From assembly GCA_946406115.1 (NCBI GenBank), contig OX291557.1, positions 9,890,501 to 9,954,500 on the forward strand: DNA of 64,000 nucleotides, read 5' to 3'. The stretch is from Apoda limacodes. Taxonomy: Eukaryota; Arthropoda; Insecta; Lepidoptera; Limacodidae. The translations under genes and the position numbers were made by a program. Below the pieces are notes generated by a model. It worked only from the letters and a program-made list of their open reading frames with translations, was not told where the DNA came from and did no database searches. Every line of letters starts with the position of its first letter. Positions within the stretch are counted from its first letter, which is position 1. Positions 13,701 through 22,064 of the stretch are shown one piece after another.

Positions 13701-16700
13701 GAACTGATGGTCGATGGGGCCGAAAGGTTCTTGAATGGAGGCCACGGACTAGCAAACGCAGCGTCGGAAGACCGCCCACAATGTGGTCAGACGACTTAGC
13801 GAAGGCCGCAGGAAGACGCTGTATGCAGGCCGCTTCCAACCGTTTCCTTTGAAAATCTATGGAGGGAGACCTATGTTCAGCAGTGGACTTCTTGCGGCTG
13901 AAATGATGAATGATGAACTTAAGTTCTTAACTTAAATTCTCTCTGAGGAGAGAGTTTGCCTCCCTGTGTGTATAATGGGATGTGTTCTGAGGAATTGTAT
14001 CCTTGTATGTGCCCTGTCAGAAGATAATTCGAGATAGGTGTCTTGCCTGCTTGTCCGAGATTTAATTCCCGCGCAAGACAAACATTTATGTGATAAATTT
14101 TGTTGTTTGTCTTGAGTCTGGGTGTTTTCCAATTACTTTTGAGAAACATGTATTTAAAAAAGAGTATATAAGATTTCGGACCGTTTTCTAGTACCCATAG
14201 TACAAGCTTTGCTTCGTTTGGGACTAGATGGCGCTATGTGTAATGTCTAGGAATATTTATTTATCTGGTTAAAAAAATGTTATACGTTTCTAGGTGGCGG
14301 CGATTGGCCTGAAAGAGGAGGAGGCGGGTTTGACCGTTATCCGAAGCAAATGTCCGACTATTCCAGACCTGTACCGATCACAGAGAGAAATGATTGCGAG
14401 ATAATTGTGGTTTCCAAAGCACTCACGTGAGTAGAAGTTATGTTTACCTACTATTGAATATCACGAACTAAGTCTGTGTGAACCTACATTTAGATTGCAA
14501 CGACAAAGTTATGAAAGTGGTTTTAGAATCCATAATCATCATTTGAGCTCATAGTCGCCCATTGCTGGCCTCCTCTAAAGCGCGCCATTTCTCACGGTCT
14601 TCTGGCTTCCGCATCCAACCAGCACCGGCCCCCTTTTAAGGTCGTCGGTCCACAGGGCTGGAGGGCAACAAACGCGCCTTACCATACGCCGTCTTCACTC
14701 TAAAACACGACTGCTCCAATGGTTATCGATTCTCCCAAAAACGTGACCATTGCTCTGCGACTTCAGCCCTTAGTGCCAATTATATTCCTTCAAGAAAGAC
14801 TTTTAAAGATTTTTAAAAGGTCAGCTACGCGCACGTTATGTCCCTGGTGTTGCAAGCGTCCATAGTTTCATAGGTAACTGCTTTATATTACACGGGCCAA
14901 TAGCTTGTTTGTCACCTTAGTGGTATAATTTAGGTAAGTTTGATTGTCAGTGTTCATTTAAAAATTTTGGAAAGTCAGCTTTACAGGGCGCTCATTAGTC
15001 GATAAAGACAAAACATAAAGTGTTTTAGAACTGTGTTAAGTATAAGCTCGTAGGTGTGAGCACATTAAGGCAGTACACTCCACTGATGACGTCATCACCA
15101 TGCTTGTTCGGTATAGAAGGTCAATAATAAGTCACAAGCGACAATTTTTGCATGTAATGATTAAAATAATATAGATAAAATCGACTTCTACAATGTGTGA
15201 CGACAAATTTAGTATTTATTTGAGTTTTAAGATTCAGGCGTCAGCACGGCCGTTTACAGATTTTAACGATGCGCCATAGTAATTTGTATGGGAAAAACTT
15301 GGCGAAATTTGACAGATCAAAATAATTTATTATAGACATCTGGATTACTTTATTAGAAAATAGTTAACGAATATTATTAGTATACTATTTGGTTATAATA
15401 AAATTTGATGTAAATATTACCGTGTAATTGTCGCTGTTATCAACCAAACAGAGCTCGATCAACGAAAATTGAAAAATTTGCTACTTTATTTATACATAAA
15501 AATGACATATTTTTGCAAATTTATTAACGAACATCTTTTAAAGACAATACGATTGTATAAATCATCCACTTTTTGTTTAAAAATAATGCATAGATTTTAT
15601 GTAATGAACAACCAAAGTCACTCTCTAGTGGAGTGTACTGCCTTAGACCATTGGGCTTGGGAATTAGTGGTTATAACTTTAGATTGAAAAGTTTCTTGTA
15701 AATTTCTCATTTTTTATAGGGAATATGCAGAATACATTGAAGGTCGTCTTAAAAGATTGGGCATAGTCGTAGACCTACTGTTTCCCATGGAAGACGTACC
15801 AATAGGAAAAGTGCTCGGAAACATAGCTTCCAGAGGATGTTTGTATGCCATTCTAGTCATGCCGCAAAATCAAGAGCGTAGGTCATTGACACTCACAATT
15901 CTACATGGTTTGCCACAAGGTAAGTTTTGTCTTTTATATACTTCTCATATCATCAATGTTAATAAATATTTTCATTGCAGAAATGCATTCAAAAGATTAT
16001 CCTCGAGCCAGGATTTAAACCTGCAACTCCTTTCATTCAGCTATTAAGGCACAACTGATGCAAACCCCAATAATCTTTTGACTGCATCTTTGCTATGAAA
16101 ATATTTATTTACACTGATGATATAGCCATAGATATGGCATGTATAATATATTTTCTTCTGAGACTCTAACCTTTAGGGAGTCATAAACGAAGAAAGTTTA
16201 GTTCTATATATGTATATTTATTTGTATTGTATTTCTTAATAATATGATTTTCTGTGTTTGTAAGATTTATGTACTAGGACTTTATAAGTCACTAGGAGTT
16301 GTATATATCTCTCATAAATATATTTTTTATGTAGGTATAATCCGATTTTACTAAAAAGTCAAACATACAAACAATAAGCTTTTTATGCGCTACTCAATTT
16401 TTCTTTCTTATAGAAGGATAATGACGCTTATTGCCCACTGTTCTGGGATGGTTTTAGACTTTAGAATGAGATTGAATAAATTCAAAATTTAATTTCAAAA
16501 TTATTAATTTTTTTTGTCCTCTCGGGGAAGTGCCTTTAGAGCTTCATTCATTATATTATCAGCCTCGGAGCCATGTAATTTTTCAGTAAGGCGATGCTCT
16601 GGCTATTGAGTATTTTTACAAAAAAATAAATACAACGTGCTTTCAGAGCACAGAAATATGCCATTAGAAGATGCTCTACAACTGATGTCTCGGAACTTCC

Positions 16701-18336
16701 AAGAAGTGCAGCGCGGCGGGTCGTCTGGGCGCGAGGCGGTGTACGCTCTCCTTGGGCAGCTGGCGGACGGTCGAGCGCTCACCGTGCTGCAGTACGACAA
16801 AGTGATAGAGTACCTGCTGGTTAGTGTCGATCAGCTAGGACCTCATATAAAAGTGCCATACTTTATTAGAGCAAGAGTAATACGGAGGTTCTTATGGCGG
16901 AACACATAAAGTACACTCTGTGTCAGGAGTATTTACCCCGACCCTGTGGCCTATTCCACGAAGCTCACTTTAAACTCTTCACGCTGCAATTTTTGGAAGG
17001 CAGACTCAATTGCAATATGGATTTAGGGATTTGAACAGAGTATTATGAGTACGTTTCACCACTCTAGACATAAATTAAAGATGCTTTATGATTTAGGGAA
17101 GTTAGAAAACTACTCTGCAGCCACTCATTTGTTTGAGGTTTTGAAAAATATCGAATTCGCTTACTTTTTGTTGGTAAATATGTTTAACATATTTATTATT
17201 GTATTAGATTATTCTCTCTCTTAACCTTTTGCCTATAGCAATATTCATATAATATTTATATCACAGTTTACAGAAATAAGAAAGCCTGTCATTTTAAAAT
17301 ATAAATTGCTTTGTGTATCCAAAATCAATTATGTAAAGAGCTGACTAAAAAATCCAATCACCCAATTGCGGAGTGCTTCGTAGAACGAAAACATACTCTT
17401 CTTGGACTCTTTCGAGAAGAATGTTTGAGGCACACAAATGCTATAAACATTGCACCTTGTTTGTTATTGTTATAAAGAATAAACAGAGTAGAGTAAAATC
17501 GTAAAATAGGCTCGTGGAATAAACTTTATGAGTAAGAAAATTCGAGATTTTCCTTAGAGGGAGAAGGCAGTTTTTAAAGGGTGAGCAGAAAAGCAGACTT
17601 CTCTTACAAGTGCCTGGGTAACGCTCGACATACTCATGGAATTACAACAATCCATAGGCTACGCTCAACAACACACTCTTGGTGTTACAAGCATCCATAG
17701 GCTACGCTCATCATACTATTGGTGTAACAAGCATCCATGGGCTACACTTAATATTCTCTTAGTGTTACAAGCATCTATAGGCTACGCTCATCATACTCTT
17801 GGTGTTACAAGCATCCATAGGCTACACTCAATACACTCTTAGTGCTACAAGCATCCATCGGCTACGCTCAACATACTCTTGGTGTACAAGCATCTATAGG
17901 CTCCGCTCAACATGCTCTTGGTGTTACAAGCATCCATAGGCTACACTCAATATACTCTTAGTGTTACAAGCATCCATAGGCTACGCTCAACATACTCTTT
18001 ATGTTACGAGCATTCATAGGCTCCACTCAACATCGTGCGATCCGCATGTCTATTTGCAGTAGAAAAAATTAATAATGAATGTTTAAATTACAGGAACGTA
18101 AAGAGCAGCAAGTTAAAATAGAACTAGGTGAGCCTTTGCCCACAGCTGCTCCTAACAAAACTCAAGTAGATCTACAGCAAAGGATCTTAAGTATTTTAAA
18201 CGATAAGAAAGTGGTACCGCCAGTCGAAGCCCCGGCGCCAGTCCCAGCACCGACGCAGCAGCCAGATAAAAGTAAACTGTTCAACGACCCCTCCGTCAGA
18301 AAAGCTTTGGATTCTATTTTGATGAAATTCACTTAG
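1710..18336 (+). CDS. NCOA5: Nuclear receptor coactivator 5 (NCOA5) orthologue, 8 exons
   Basis: Spliced CDS of 441 codons plus stop: 1710-1716, 2073-2352, 11788-11927, 12343-12492, 14294-14426, 15720-15919, 16647-16819, 18094-18336. Every junction has GT/AG and the reading phase carries through. The product has an RRM (about residues 20-90; RNP2 IYVGGL, RNP1 RNFGFVQF), an acidic linker, an RGG/GRG-rich segment (about 145-192), then the NCOA5 core. That core resembles a class II tRNA synthetase anticodon-binding fold and includes DCEIIVVSKALT, VVDLLF and HGLPQEHRNMPLEDA. The C-terminus (NDPSVRKALDSIL) is the conserved NCOA5 motif. Human NCOA5 is a nuclear coregulator of nuclear receptors; a nuclear RNA-binding coregulatory role here is inferred. 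It is shorter than the human protein (about 580 residues). The gene converges on CDC27. The start codon rests on a 7-nt coding exon, which fits in phase but needs transcript support. Confidence 0.92.
2073..2352 (+). CDS. NCOA5: NCOA5 exon 2: RRM domain
   Basis: Acceptor CTTTTACAG, donor GTAAGA. It encodes nearly the whole RRM. RNP2 (IYVGGL) and RNP1 (RNFGFVQF) keep the aromatic RNA-contacting positions, and the helix 1 region TVEDLYEHFITYG is canonical. It ends mid-codon (AA, completed by G in exon 3). Confidence 0.93.
3190..4620 (+). pseudogene. Jockey-clade LINE reverse transcriptase, degenerate (family B)
   Basis: Fragments in shifting frames: MDPNKAPGYDLITPQILKAL, SYRPMSLTPILSKLWEQ, HQFGFRKHHST, DVQQAFDRVWHRGLL, then the thumb region (VKYLGFHLDKRLTWRDHI) and the C-terminus (YARNKEIHSYLEIPTISEEI). 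Several stops and frameshifts, and the YADD box has decayed to FADYTA. The element lies in NCOA5 intron 2. It is not functional. Confidence 0.88.
5202..5400 (-). pseudogene. Jockey-clade LINE fragment, antisense (family B)
   Basis: Minus-strand frame PHSDCDKYLRLHIDFCFTWK, then RHRNLYWMLGQNSKLSLDNK: the RT thumb region of the same family as the 3190-4620 copy, here about 66 codons long. Confidence 0.8.
5440..5940 (+). pseudogene. hAT transposase C-terminal relic (ZBED/GTF2IRD2-like)
   Basis: Two open pieces in one frame separated by a TAA at 5677: a helical KMNLSKLANITSFMSYPF segment, then FGSIYLCESAFSEMKIIKS, which is the hAT dimerisation motif. This type occurs in transposases domesticated in vertebrates as ZBED5 and GTF2IRD2. 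The zinc finger and catalytic core are absent. It is a relic inside NCOA5 intron 2. Confidence 0.7.
6970..8825 (+). pseudogene. Jockey-clade LINE family A, endonuclease end plus RT, broken
   Basis: Contains the end of the endonuclease (GYSVSVDAPLGSSDHCIIRT across frames), a linker (DWDGLREFYASYPW-type), RT motifs (SSGPDGIPAVVLKQC, LDIAKAFDRVWHRGLL, AGVPQGSVLSPTLF, CYADDSTGDAF) and the C-terminus (RRAVRIVDDSKL, HRQGIHSHTLEPKW). A segment between RT thumb and C-terminus is deleted at about 8515, and several frameshifts occur. It ends at 8822 without the family 3' tail. Confidence 0.9.
9428..10605 (+). mobile_element. Mariner transposon, complete ends, dead transposase
   Basis: 1178 bp flanked by TA on both sides (9426-9427, 10606-10607). 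Terminal inverted repeats of about 24 bp: CGAGGGGTAACCCAAAAGTA on the left and CGAGGGGTGATCCAAAAGTA on the right strand. Confidence 0.95.
9550..10514 (+). pseudogene. Mariner transposase pseudogene
   Basis: Starts MEKNEIRAVIKYR, then TGA at 9589. Continues with the helix-turn-helix part, MLTDEQKKK and the first catalytic Asp in VTMDETQINHF. A frameshift near 10065 leads to SSPTPKKYKV and AGKVMASVFWDAEGIIMV. The stretch that should hold the second Asp (HQDNAPVH in relatives) is deleted near 10280, and the third Asp region HPPYLLDLAPSDFYLF remains. Another frameshift near 10390 precedes the C-terminus. It cannot encode an active enzyme. The family normally has about 345 residues. Confidence 0.93.
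10925..11275. other. GC-rich island of unknown origin in NCOA5 intron 2
   Basis: About 350 bp, much richer in GC than its surroundings, with a 113-codon open frame (10929-11270, Pro/Arg/Ser-rich) and a partly open frame on the opposite strand. No motif is recognised. Base composition unlike the surrounding intron suggests an inserted repeat fragment rather than a host exon. Confidence 0.35.
11788..11927 (+). CDS. NCOA5: NCOA5 exon 3: acidic linker
   Basis: Acceptor TTTTGACAG, donor GTAAGA. It encodes a low-complexity acidic linker containing DREDEDTDDMYDNYGNF. Phase fits both neighbours, which are 9.4 kb and 0.4 kb away. Confidence 0.87.
11928..12342 (+). other. NCOA5 intron 3, no feature seen
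   Basis: AT-rich; no repeat, ORF or RNA gene recognised. Confidence 0.6.
12343..12492 (+). CDS. NCOA5: NCOA5 exon 4: RGG/GAR-rich segment
   Basis: Acceptor ATTTCTCAG, donor GTAATT. It encodes an R/G-rich stretch (GGARGRGRGRGARGRGG) after an acidic start. Such segments commonly bind RNA and are arginine-methylated, which is inferred here. The longer open frame over the same bases in another phase is a shadow. Confidence 0.87.
13065..14000 (+). pseudogene. LINE family A fragment split by an RTE insertion
   Basis: 13065-13240 reads like the end of family A RT (GTCCGGCCCCATATGAAGTA, then CTTTTGACTCGGTTC). The same element resumes at about 13952 (CTCTGAGGAGAGAGTTTGCC, GGATGTGTTCTGAGGAATTG). The RTE copy between is bordered by ACTTAAG on each side. 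Confidence 0.7.
13240..13915 (+). pseudogene. RTE-clade LINE, 3' end of RT
   Basis: Frames NMDKTKIMSN, YVYLEQTVQLG and NRRIQLGWAAFGKLR, then after a frameshift at about 13485 MTYGTETWPLT, TQRAMERAMLGVSLRDRIRN, KWQWAGHIVRRTDGRW and GRPPTMWSDDL. This is the C-terminal RT of lepidopteran RTE elements. The 3' end GTTCAGCAGTGGACTTCTTG followed by an ATGATGAATGATGAA run is typical of the clade. It is 5'-truncated. Confidence 0.9.
14294..14426 (+). CDS. NCOA5: NCOA5 exon 5
   Basis: Acceptor GTTTCTAG, donor GTGAGT. Opens with a Gly-rich run and enters the conserved core at ITERNDCEIIVVSKALT, which aligns with the start of the anticodon-binding-like domain of NCOA5. Confidence 0.9.
14545..14800 (-). 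pseudogene. RTE-clade LINE fragment, antisense
   Basis: The plus strand reads as the antisense of RTE C-terminal RT (GCGCGCCATTTCTCACGGTC, CAATGGTTATCGATTCTCCC). Highly decayed; in NCOA5 intron 5. Confidence 0.5.
14838..14940 (+). mobile_element. LINE family A 3' tail, short
   Basis: CCTGGTGTTGCAAGCGTCCA, then GCTTGTTTGTCACCTTAGTG and GGTATAAT. Only the 3' UTR remains. Confidence 0.7.
15068..15643. mobile_element. 576-bp TA-flanked MITE in NCOA5 intron 5
   Basis: Perfect 17-bp terminal inverted repeats, AGGCAGTACACTCCACT, with TA on both outer sides (15066-15067, 15644-15645). This fits a Tc1/mariner-type non-autonomous element. The short open frame inside (15469-15687) crosses the right terminus and is not a gene. 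The element ends about 75 bp before exon 6. Confidence 0.85.
15720..15919 (+). CDS. NCOA5: NCOA5 exon 6: conserved core
   Basis: Acceptor TTTTTATAG, donor GTAAGT. Encodes YAEYIEGRLKRLGIVVDLLF and LGNIASRGCLYAILV, the best-conserved part of the family. It ends at HGLPQ, continuing as EHRNMP in the next exon. Confidence 0.93.
15920..16646 (+). other. NCOA5 intron 6, no feature seen
   Basis: AT-rich and unremarkable apart from AT-microsatellite-like patches. Confidence 0.6.
16647..16819 (+). CDS. NCOA5: NCOA5 exon 7
   Basis: Acceptor GCTTTCAG, donor GTTAGT. Encodes EHRNMPLEDALQLMSRNF, then a helical LLGQLADGRALTVLQYDKVI segment matching the family's LLADNRYLTAEETDKII region. It is GC-richer than its surroundings. 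Confidence 0.93.
16900..17620. other. Intron 7 stretch without recognisable features
   Basis: No ORF or repeat recognised between exon 7 and the minisatellite. Confidence 0.5.
17645..18035 (+). repeat. 40-bp minisatellite in NCOA5 intron 7, about 9.7 copies
   Basis: The core ACAAGCAT begins at 17687, 17727, 17767, 17807, 17847, 17886, 17926 and 17966, with the variant ACGAGCAT at 18006: period 40 bp with one 39-bp unit. The unit contains GTGTTACAAGCATCCATAGG and CTACGCTCA, which matches the family A LINE tail GTGTTGCAAGCGTCCATAGG and CTACGGTGA. Confidence 0.95.
18094..18336 (+). CDS. NCOA5: NCOA5 exon 8 with stop
   Basis: Acceptor AAATTACAG, in phase 0. Encodes a helix (DLQQRILSILN), a Pro/Ala-rich linker and the conserved end FNDPSVRKALDSIL, then TAG. 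It begins about 60 bp after a minisatellite. Confidence 0.93.
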   Translation, partial: ERKEQQVKIELGEPLPTAAPNKTQVDLQQRILSILNDKKVVPPVEAPAPVPAPTQQPDKSKLFNDPSVRKALDSILMKFT

Positions 18337-18472
18337 ACTTAAGTTGTAATGTTAATGTGTAAGAGACGTGCAAATGCTTCATATTATAGTGATGAATGAT
18401 TCTTATCTCAAATATACTTTACTTTTAACAAGTACCTAATTTTTTTTTATCATCCCTGAAGGTACCTTACCA

Positions 18473-18478
18473 ATTAAA
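18473..18478 (+). promoter_or_regulatory. Candidate NCOA5 polyadenylation signal
   Basis: ATTAAA about 140 bp after the NCOA5 stop; no AATAAA is seen before it. It directly abuts an antisense RTE 3' end with a TCATCATC run, so the natural 3' UTR may be truncated or altered there. Confidence 0.3.
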
Positions 18479-18484
18479 AGTTCA

Positions 18485-18825
18485 TCATCATCATCATCAT
18501 CTCAGCCGCAAGAAGTCCACTGCTGAACATAGGCCTCCCCCATAGATTTCTAAAGGAAACAGTTGGAAGCGGCCTGCATCCAACGTCTTCCTGCGGCCTT
18601 CGCTATGTCGTCTGACCACCTTGTGGGCGGTCTTCCGACGCTGCATTTGCCAGTCCGTGGCCTTCATTCGAGATCCTTTCGGATCCATCGACCATCTGTT
18701 CTACGTACTATGTGCCCTGCCCATTGCCACTTCAACTTGCTAATGCGCTGGGCTATGTCGGTGACTTTCGTTCGTCTACGGATCTCCTCATTTCTGATTT
18801 GATCTCGTAGAGAAACCCCGAATTA
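18485..18825 (-). pseudogene. RTE-clade LINE 3' end, antisense
   Basis: Begins with the 3' microsatellite (TCATCATC run, antisense of ATGATG), then AGTCCACTGCTGAACATAGG, and runs back through RT C-terminus codons. It resembles the plus-strand copy at 13240-13915 in opposite orientation, and lies directly after the NCOA5 3' end. Confidence 0.88.
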
Positions 18826-18894
18826 AAAGTTGATTGTGTTTATTAACCGTTATCAGTATCATAATATACCGTCGCTAACATTTCAATACTTTGT

Positions 18895-20170
18895 TTAGTT
18901 TGCTTGAATTTTATGCATCGTACCCAACTCGGAAGATATCGAGTTTCCGCAGCTGTACTCATTGAACCAACCCTCGCTGGTGTGGAATGTTTTATTAATA
19001 ACTCGTTAGTAGCTGCATGCCAGTGTCAAAAAACGAAAGTGGTTTAATCTCTGTCTTGCAGAGAAGCTCTAATTCCCTATAGTTTACTTAATTCACCTAG
19101 GCGCATACTATATATTCGTGAATATTAGTCGCTCAAGTACCTAAGCTGCATATGAGGCTCCAAGCTCCAAGAAAAAATAAGGATCTGAAAATTTCTGAGT
19201 TAAAACGCAAATTATATGCTGCCTTGAGATTCAGTAAGGAAGCAACTGCTGCCGACAGAAATTTGCCAGTCGTCGGTTACCACCACTGCAAAAGACCGGT
19301 GGTGACTTGGCCCTTAGTACTAAAGAATGGTCGATCTACTGTTCAGTCTCTTTGCCTCATACTCGAATTAGAACGACGAAAGCGCCGTAACTCCTATAAA
19401 ACCGTGATGCTATCTACCATGCCAGAAATCTCCATAATACAGCGGGAGGTCCGGGCGGGCTTTGCTCACTCCAGACGTTCAAAGTCGAGTAGGCCAGACG
19501 GTATACTAACAGTGGTGCTGAATTGCGATCTATGCCTATTCCAACAACACTACCTACACTAGGCAATCCCCGTTTTCATGAAGTCTGCGAATGTGCACGA
19601 GGTGCCTTAAAAGAGCGATAGATATCATCTAGGCCAGGCCAATCGCTATTATCCTAAGATGATGAAGAGTGTGTTCTAGAGAAAAACACGATCTGGTGTA
19701 GTGTGTATCTCATAGCCATTGAGTCAGGGGGAGGCATTAGGCATGTAGCCTAGACATAACAAAGGCATTCGATTGTAATAAGCAAAGCGAAGCAGTAATT
19801 CATCACGGGGCGAAGTTTGCTGCTGTACAGTCACAAGTCCGGCCCCATATGGAGTACTGCTGCCATCTCTGGCCGCTTGATCCCGGGCACCAGCAGCCGG
19901 GGACCCTTTTAACTCGGTCCAGTGACGGGCTGAGAATCGTCTGCGGTCCGAAATTTACAAGCCATATCGAACCCTTGTGTCTGAGGAGAGTTCTATCGCT
20001 TGTATAATGGTCACGTACAATCTAGAACGAGCTCCCTGGCAAGAATTTCTCTAAGGACTACAATATGGGGTTCAAGAAAGTAGCGTTAGTGATGCCTCTG
20101 GTGTTGCAAGCGTCTATAAGCCTCTCCGACCGCTTAGCATCCGTTGGGCCGCCGGCTTGTTTGCCACTAT
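18895..20170 (+). pseudogene. LINE family A copy, heavily decayed
   Basis: Pieces align with the 6970-8825 copy: GAATTTTATGCATCGTACCC, KNKDLKISELKRKLYAALRF, SSRPDGILTVVL, and the 3' end from AGTCCGGCCCCATATGGAGT to the tail GTTGCAAGCGTCTATAAG near 20110. Many deletions and frameshifts. Confidence 0.8.
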
Positions 20171-20254
20171 TTATTTACATTTATTACTCAAAGTGGTTAA
20201 AGCGTGAACCAAAACGCACTGTGAGTTAGAATTGTTAAATACAATATATAGTGG

Positions 20255-21475
20255 TATAATCTCGTAAAACACTGATCGCAGACTAGTACTTTCTTGACAG
20301 TAGTGATAGATCTCATCAAGATCTTTATTTCGGATCACAGTGGTCAAACTAGAAAAAATTATATCTCGTAAAATATTGATCGTAGACTAGTAGTTTCTTT
20401 ACAGAAGTGATAGATCTCATCAAGATCTTTATTTCGGATGACAGCGGACAAACTAGAAGTGGCTTTATCCCCGCAACTTTTGATCGTAGACTAGTAGTTT
20501 CTTCACAGCAGTGATAGATCTCTTAATATTTAAGAGTGACAGATCTCATATATACAACCAACAATAGGTACAATCAAGTTTTGGAGATAATGCCGTTTCT
20601 AGTTTGACAGATGTTATGCGAAATAGAGATCTTATTACTTCTGAAAATAAACTATTGTTCTAAAATCAAGTTTCGGAGATAATGCCGTTTCTAGTTTAAC
20701 AGCTGTCATCCGAAATGAAGATTTTGATGAAATCTATCAATTCTGTAAAGAAAGTATTGTTCTTCAATCCAGTTTCGGAGATGAAGCCGTTTCAAGTTTG
20801 ACAGCTGTCATCCGAAATGAAGATATTGATATCTATCACTTCTGCACAGAAACTACTAGTCTGCGATCAAAAGTTTCGGAGATAAAGCCGTTTCTAGTTT
20901 GACAGCTGTCATTCGAAATGACGATCTTGATGAGATCTATTACTCCTGTAAAGAAATTACTAGTCTACAATAAATAGTTTCGGAGATAAAGCCGTTTCAA
21001 GTTTGACAGCTGTCATCCGAAATGAAGATCTTGATGAGATCTTTCACTTCTGTGAAGAAACTACTAGTCAACGATCAAAAGTTACGGAGATAAAGCAGTT
21101 TCTAGTTTGACAACTGTCATCCGAAATAAAGATCTTGAGATCTATCACTTCTGTAAATAAACTTCTAGCTTACGATGAAAAGTTACAGAGATAAAGCCGT
21201 TTCTACTTTGACAGCTGTCATCCGAAATAAAGATCTTGATGAAATCTATCACTTCTGTAAACAAACTACTACTCTACGATCAAAAGATGCGGAGATAAAG
21301 CCGATTCTAGTTTGACAGCTGTCATCCGAAATAAAGATCTTGATGAAATCTTTCACTTCTGTAAATAAACTACTAGTCTACGATCAAAAGATACGGAGAT
21401 AAAGCAGTTTATAGTTTGACAGCTGTCATCCGAAATGAAGATTTTGATAAAATTTATCACTCCTGAAAAGTAAAA
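20255..21475. repeat. ~103-bp satellite in two opposed arms
   Basis: Plus arm 20573-21475, about nine units; the landmark TTTGACAGCTGTCAT (or close variant) starts its GACAGCTGTC palindrome at 20606, 20698, 20800, 20901, 21005, 21109, 21210, 21314 and 21418 (period mostly 101-104). Minus arm 20255-20525, about 2.6 units in reverse complement (landmark ATTTCGGATGACAG at 20331 and 20435). A junction of about 47 bp separates them. Each unit also holds AGATCTTGATGAGATCT-like dyads. Confidence 0.93.
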
Positions 21476-21609
21476 TTTAGAAATCAAAAGCTCGTGGGAG
21501 TAATGACACTTTATTGTAATATTGCCCACTGTTGTAGCTAGAGGTCTTAGTGGGTTAAGAGCATAGTTGACCCCTGCACCACTCTGTCCTACCAGAGTAA
21601 GTTATCCAA

Positions 21610-21745
21610 CATATTGGTCCTTTTGCGAAACGGTCAGAATGCGAGTTGGTCCAAATGCGAAGTGGTCCAAACGCGAATGTGTCCAAAAGCGAATTAGTCC
21701 AAATGCGTATATTTGTCCTTTTGCGTTTTGGTCCTAATGCGTCGG
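21610..21745. repeat. Short tandem motif GGTCCAAATGCGAA, degenerate
   Basis: About eight variants of GTCCAAATGCG / GTCCTTTTGCG at 13-17-bp spacing. The open frame through it (21646-21843) is repeat-derived. Confidence 0.75.
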
Positions 21746-21884
21746 AAGCGTTAGTATTTTATTTTACCGTTAATTACTTTAAAGCTTGTAATTTAGTGGC
21801 CAACAATTTACTACGTCACACTTTTTCCCCAATTTTAATATGATAAATTTGCCTTTGTCACACTTTGCATGACCACCCCTCACT

Positions 21885-22060
21885 CCTAAGCACGTGACGT
21901 ATTAAATAGATGTCCCCTTACGACGTGTGAGACAAATAATACAGTGCATCAAGAGCAGTGTTGCGGTGATAGGCTAACCACCTCGGCTGTCCCCCACAAA
22001 TTGATGGGGGTGTATATCCAGCCATACACTGTACTGAAAGATGTACTGTGTATTATTTAT
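21885..22060 (+). repeat. Dispersed repeat shared with 56433-56720 and 61255-61510
   Basis: CAGTGCATCAAGAGCAGTGT followed by TGCGGTGATAGG, then GTGTATATCCAGCCA. It matches the reverse complement of 61265-61380. Family unknown, probably SINE-like or a MITE. Confidence 0.6.
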
Positions 22061-22064
22061 TGTT

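Noticed and set aside
20255..21475. CRISPR array
   Set aside because: Units are contiguous ~103-bp repeats without unique spacers, in a eukaryotic genome.
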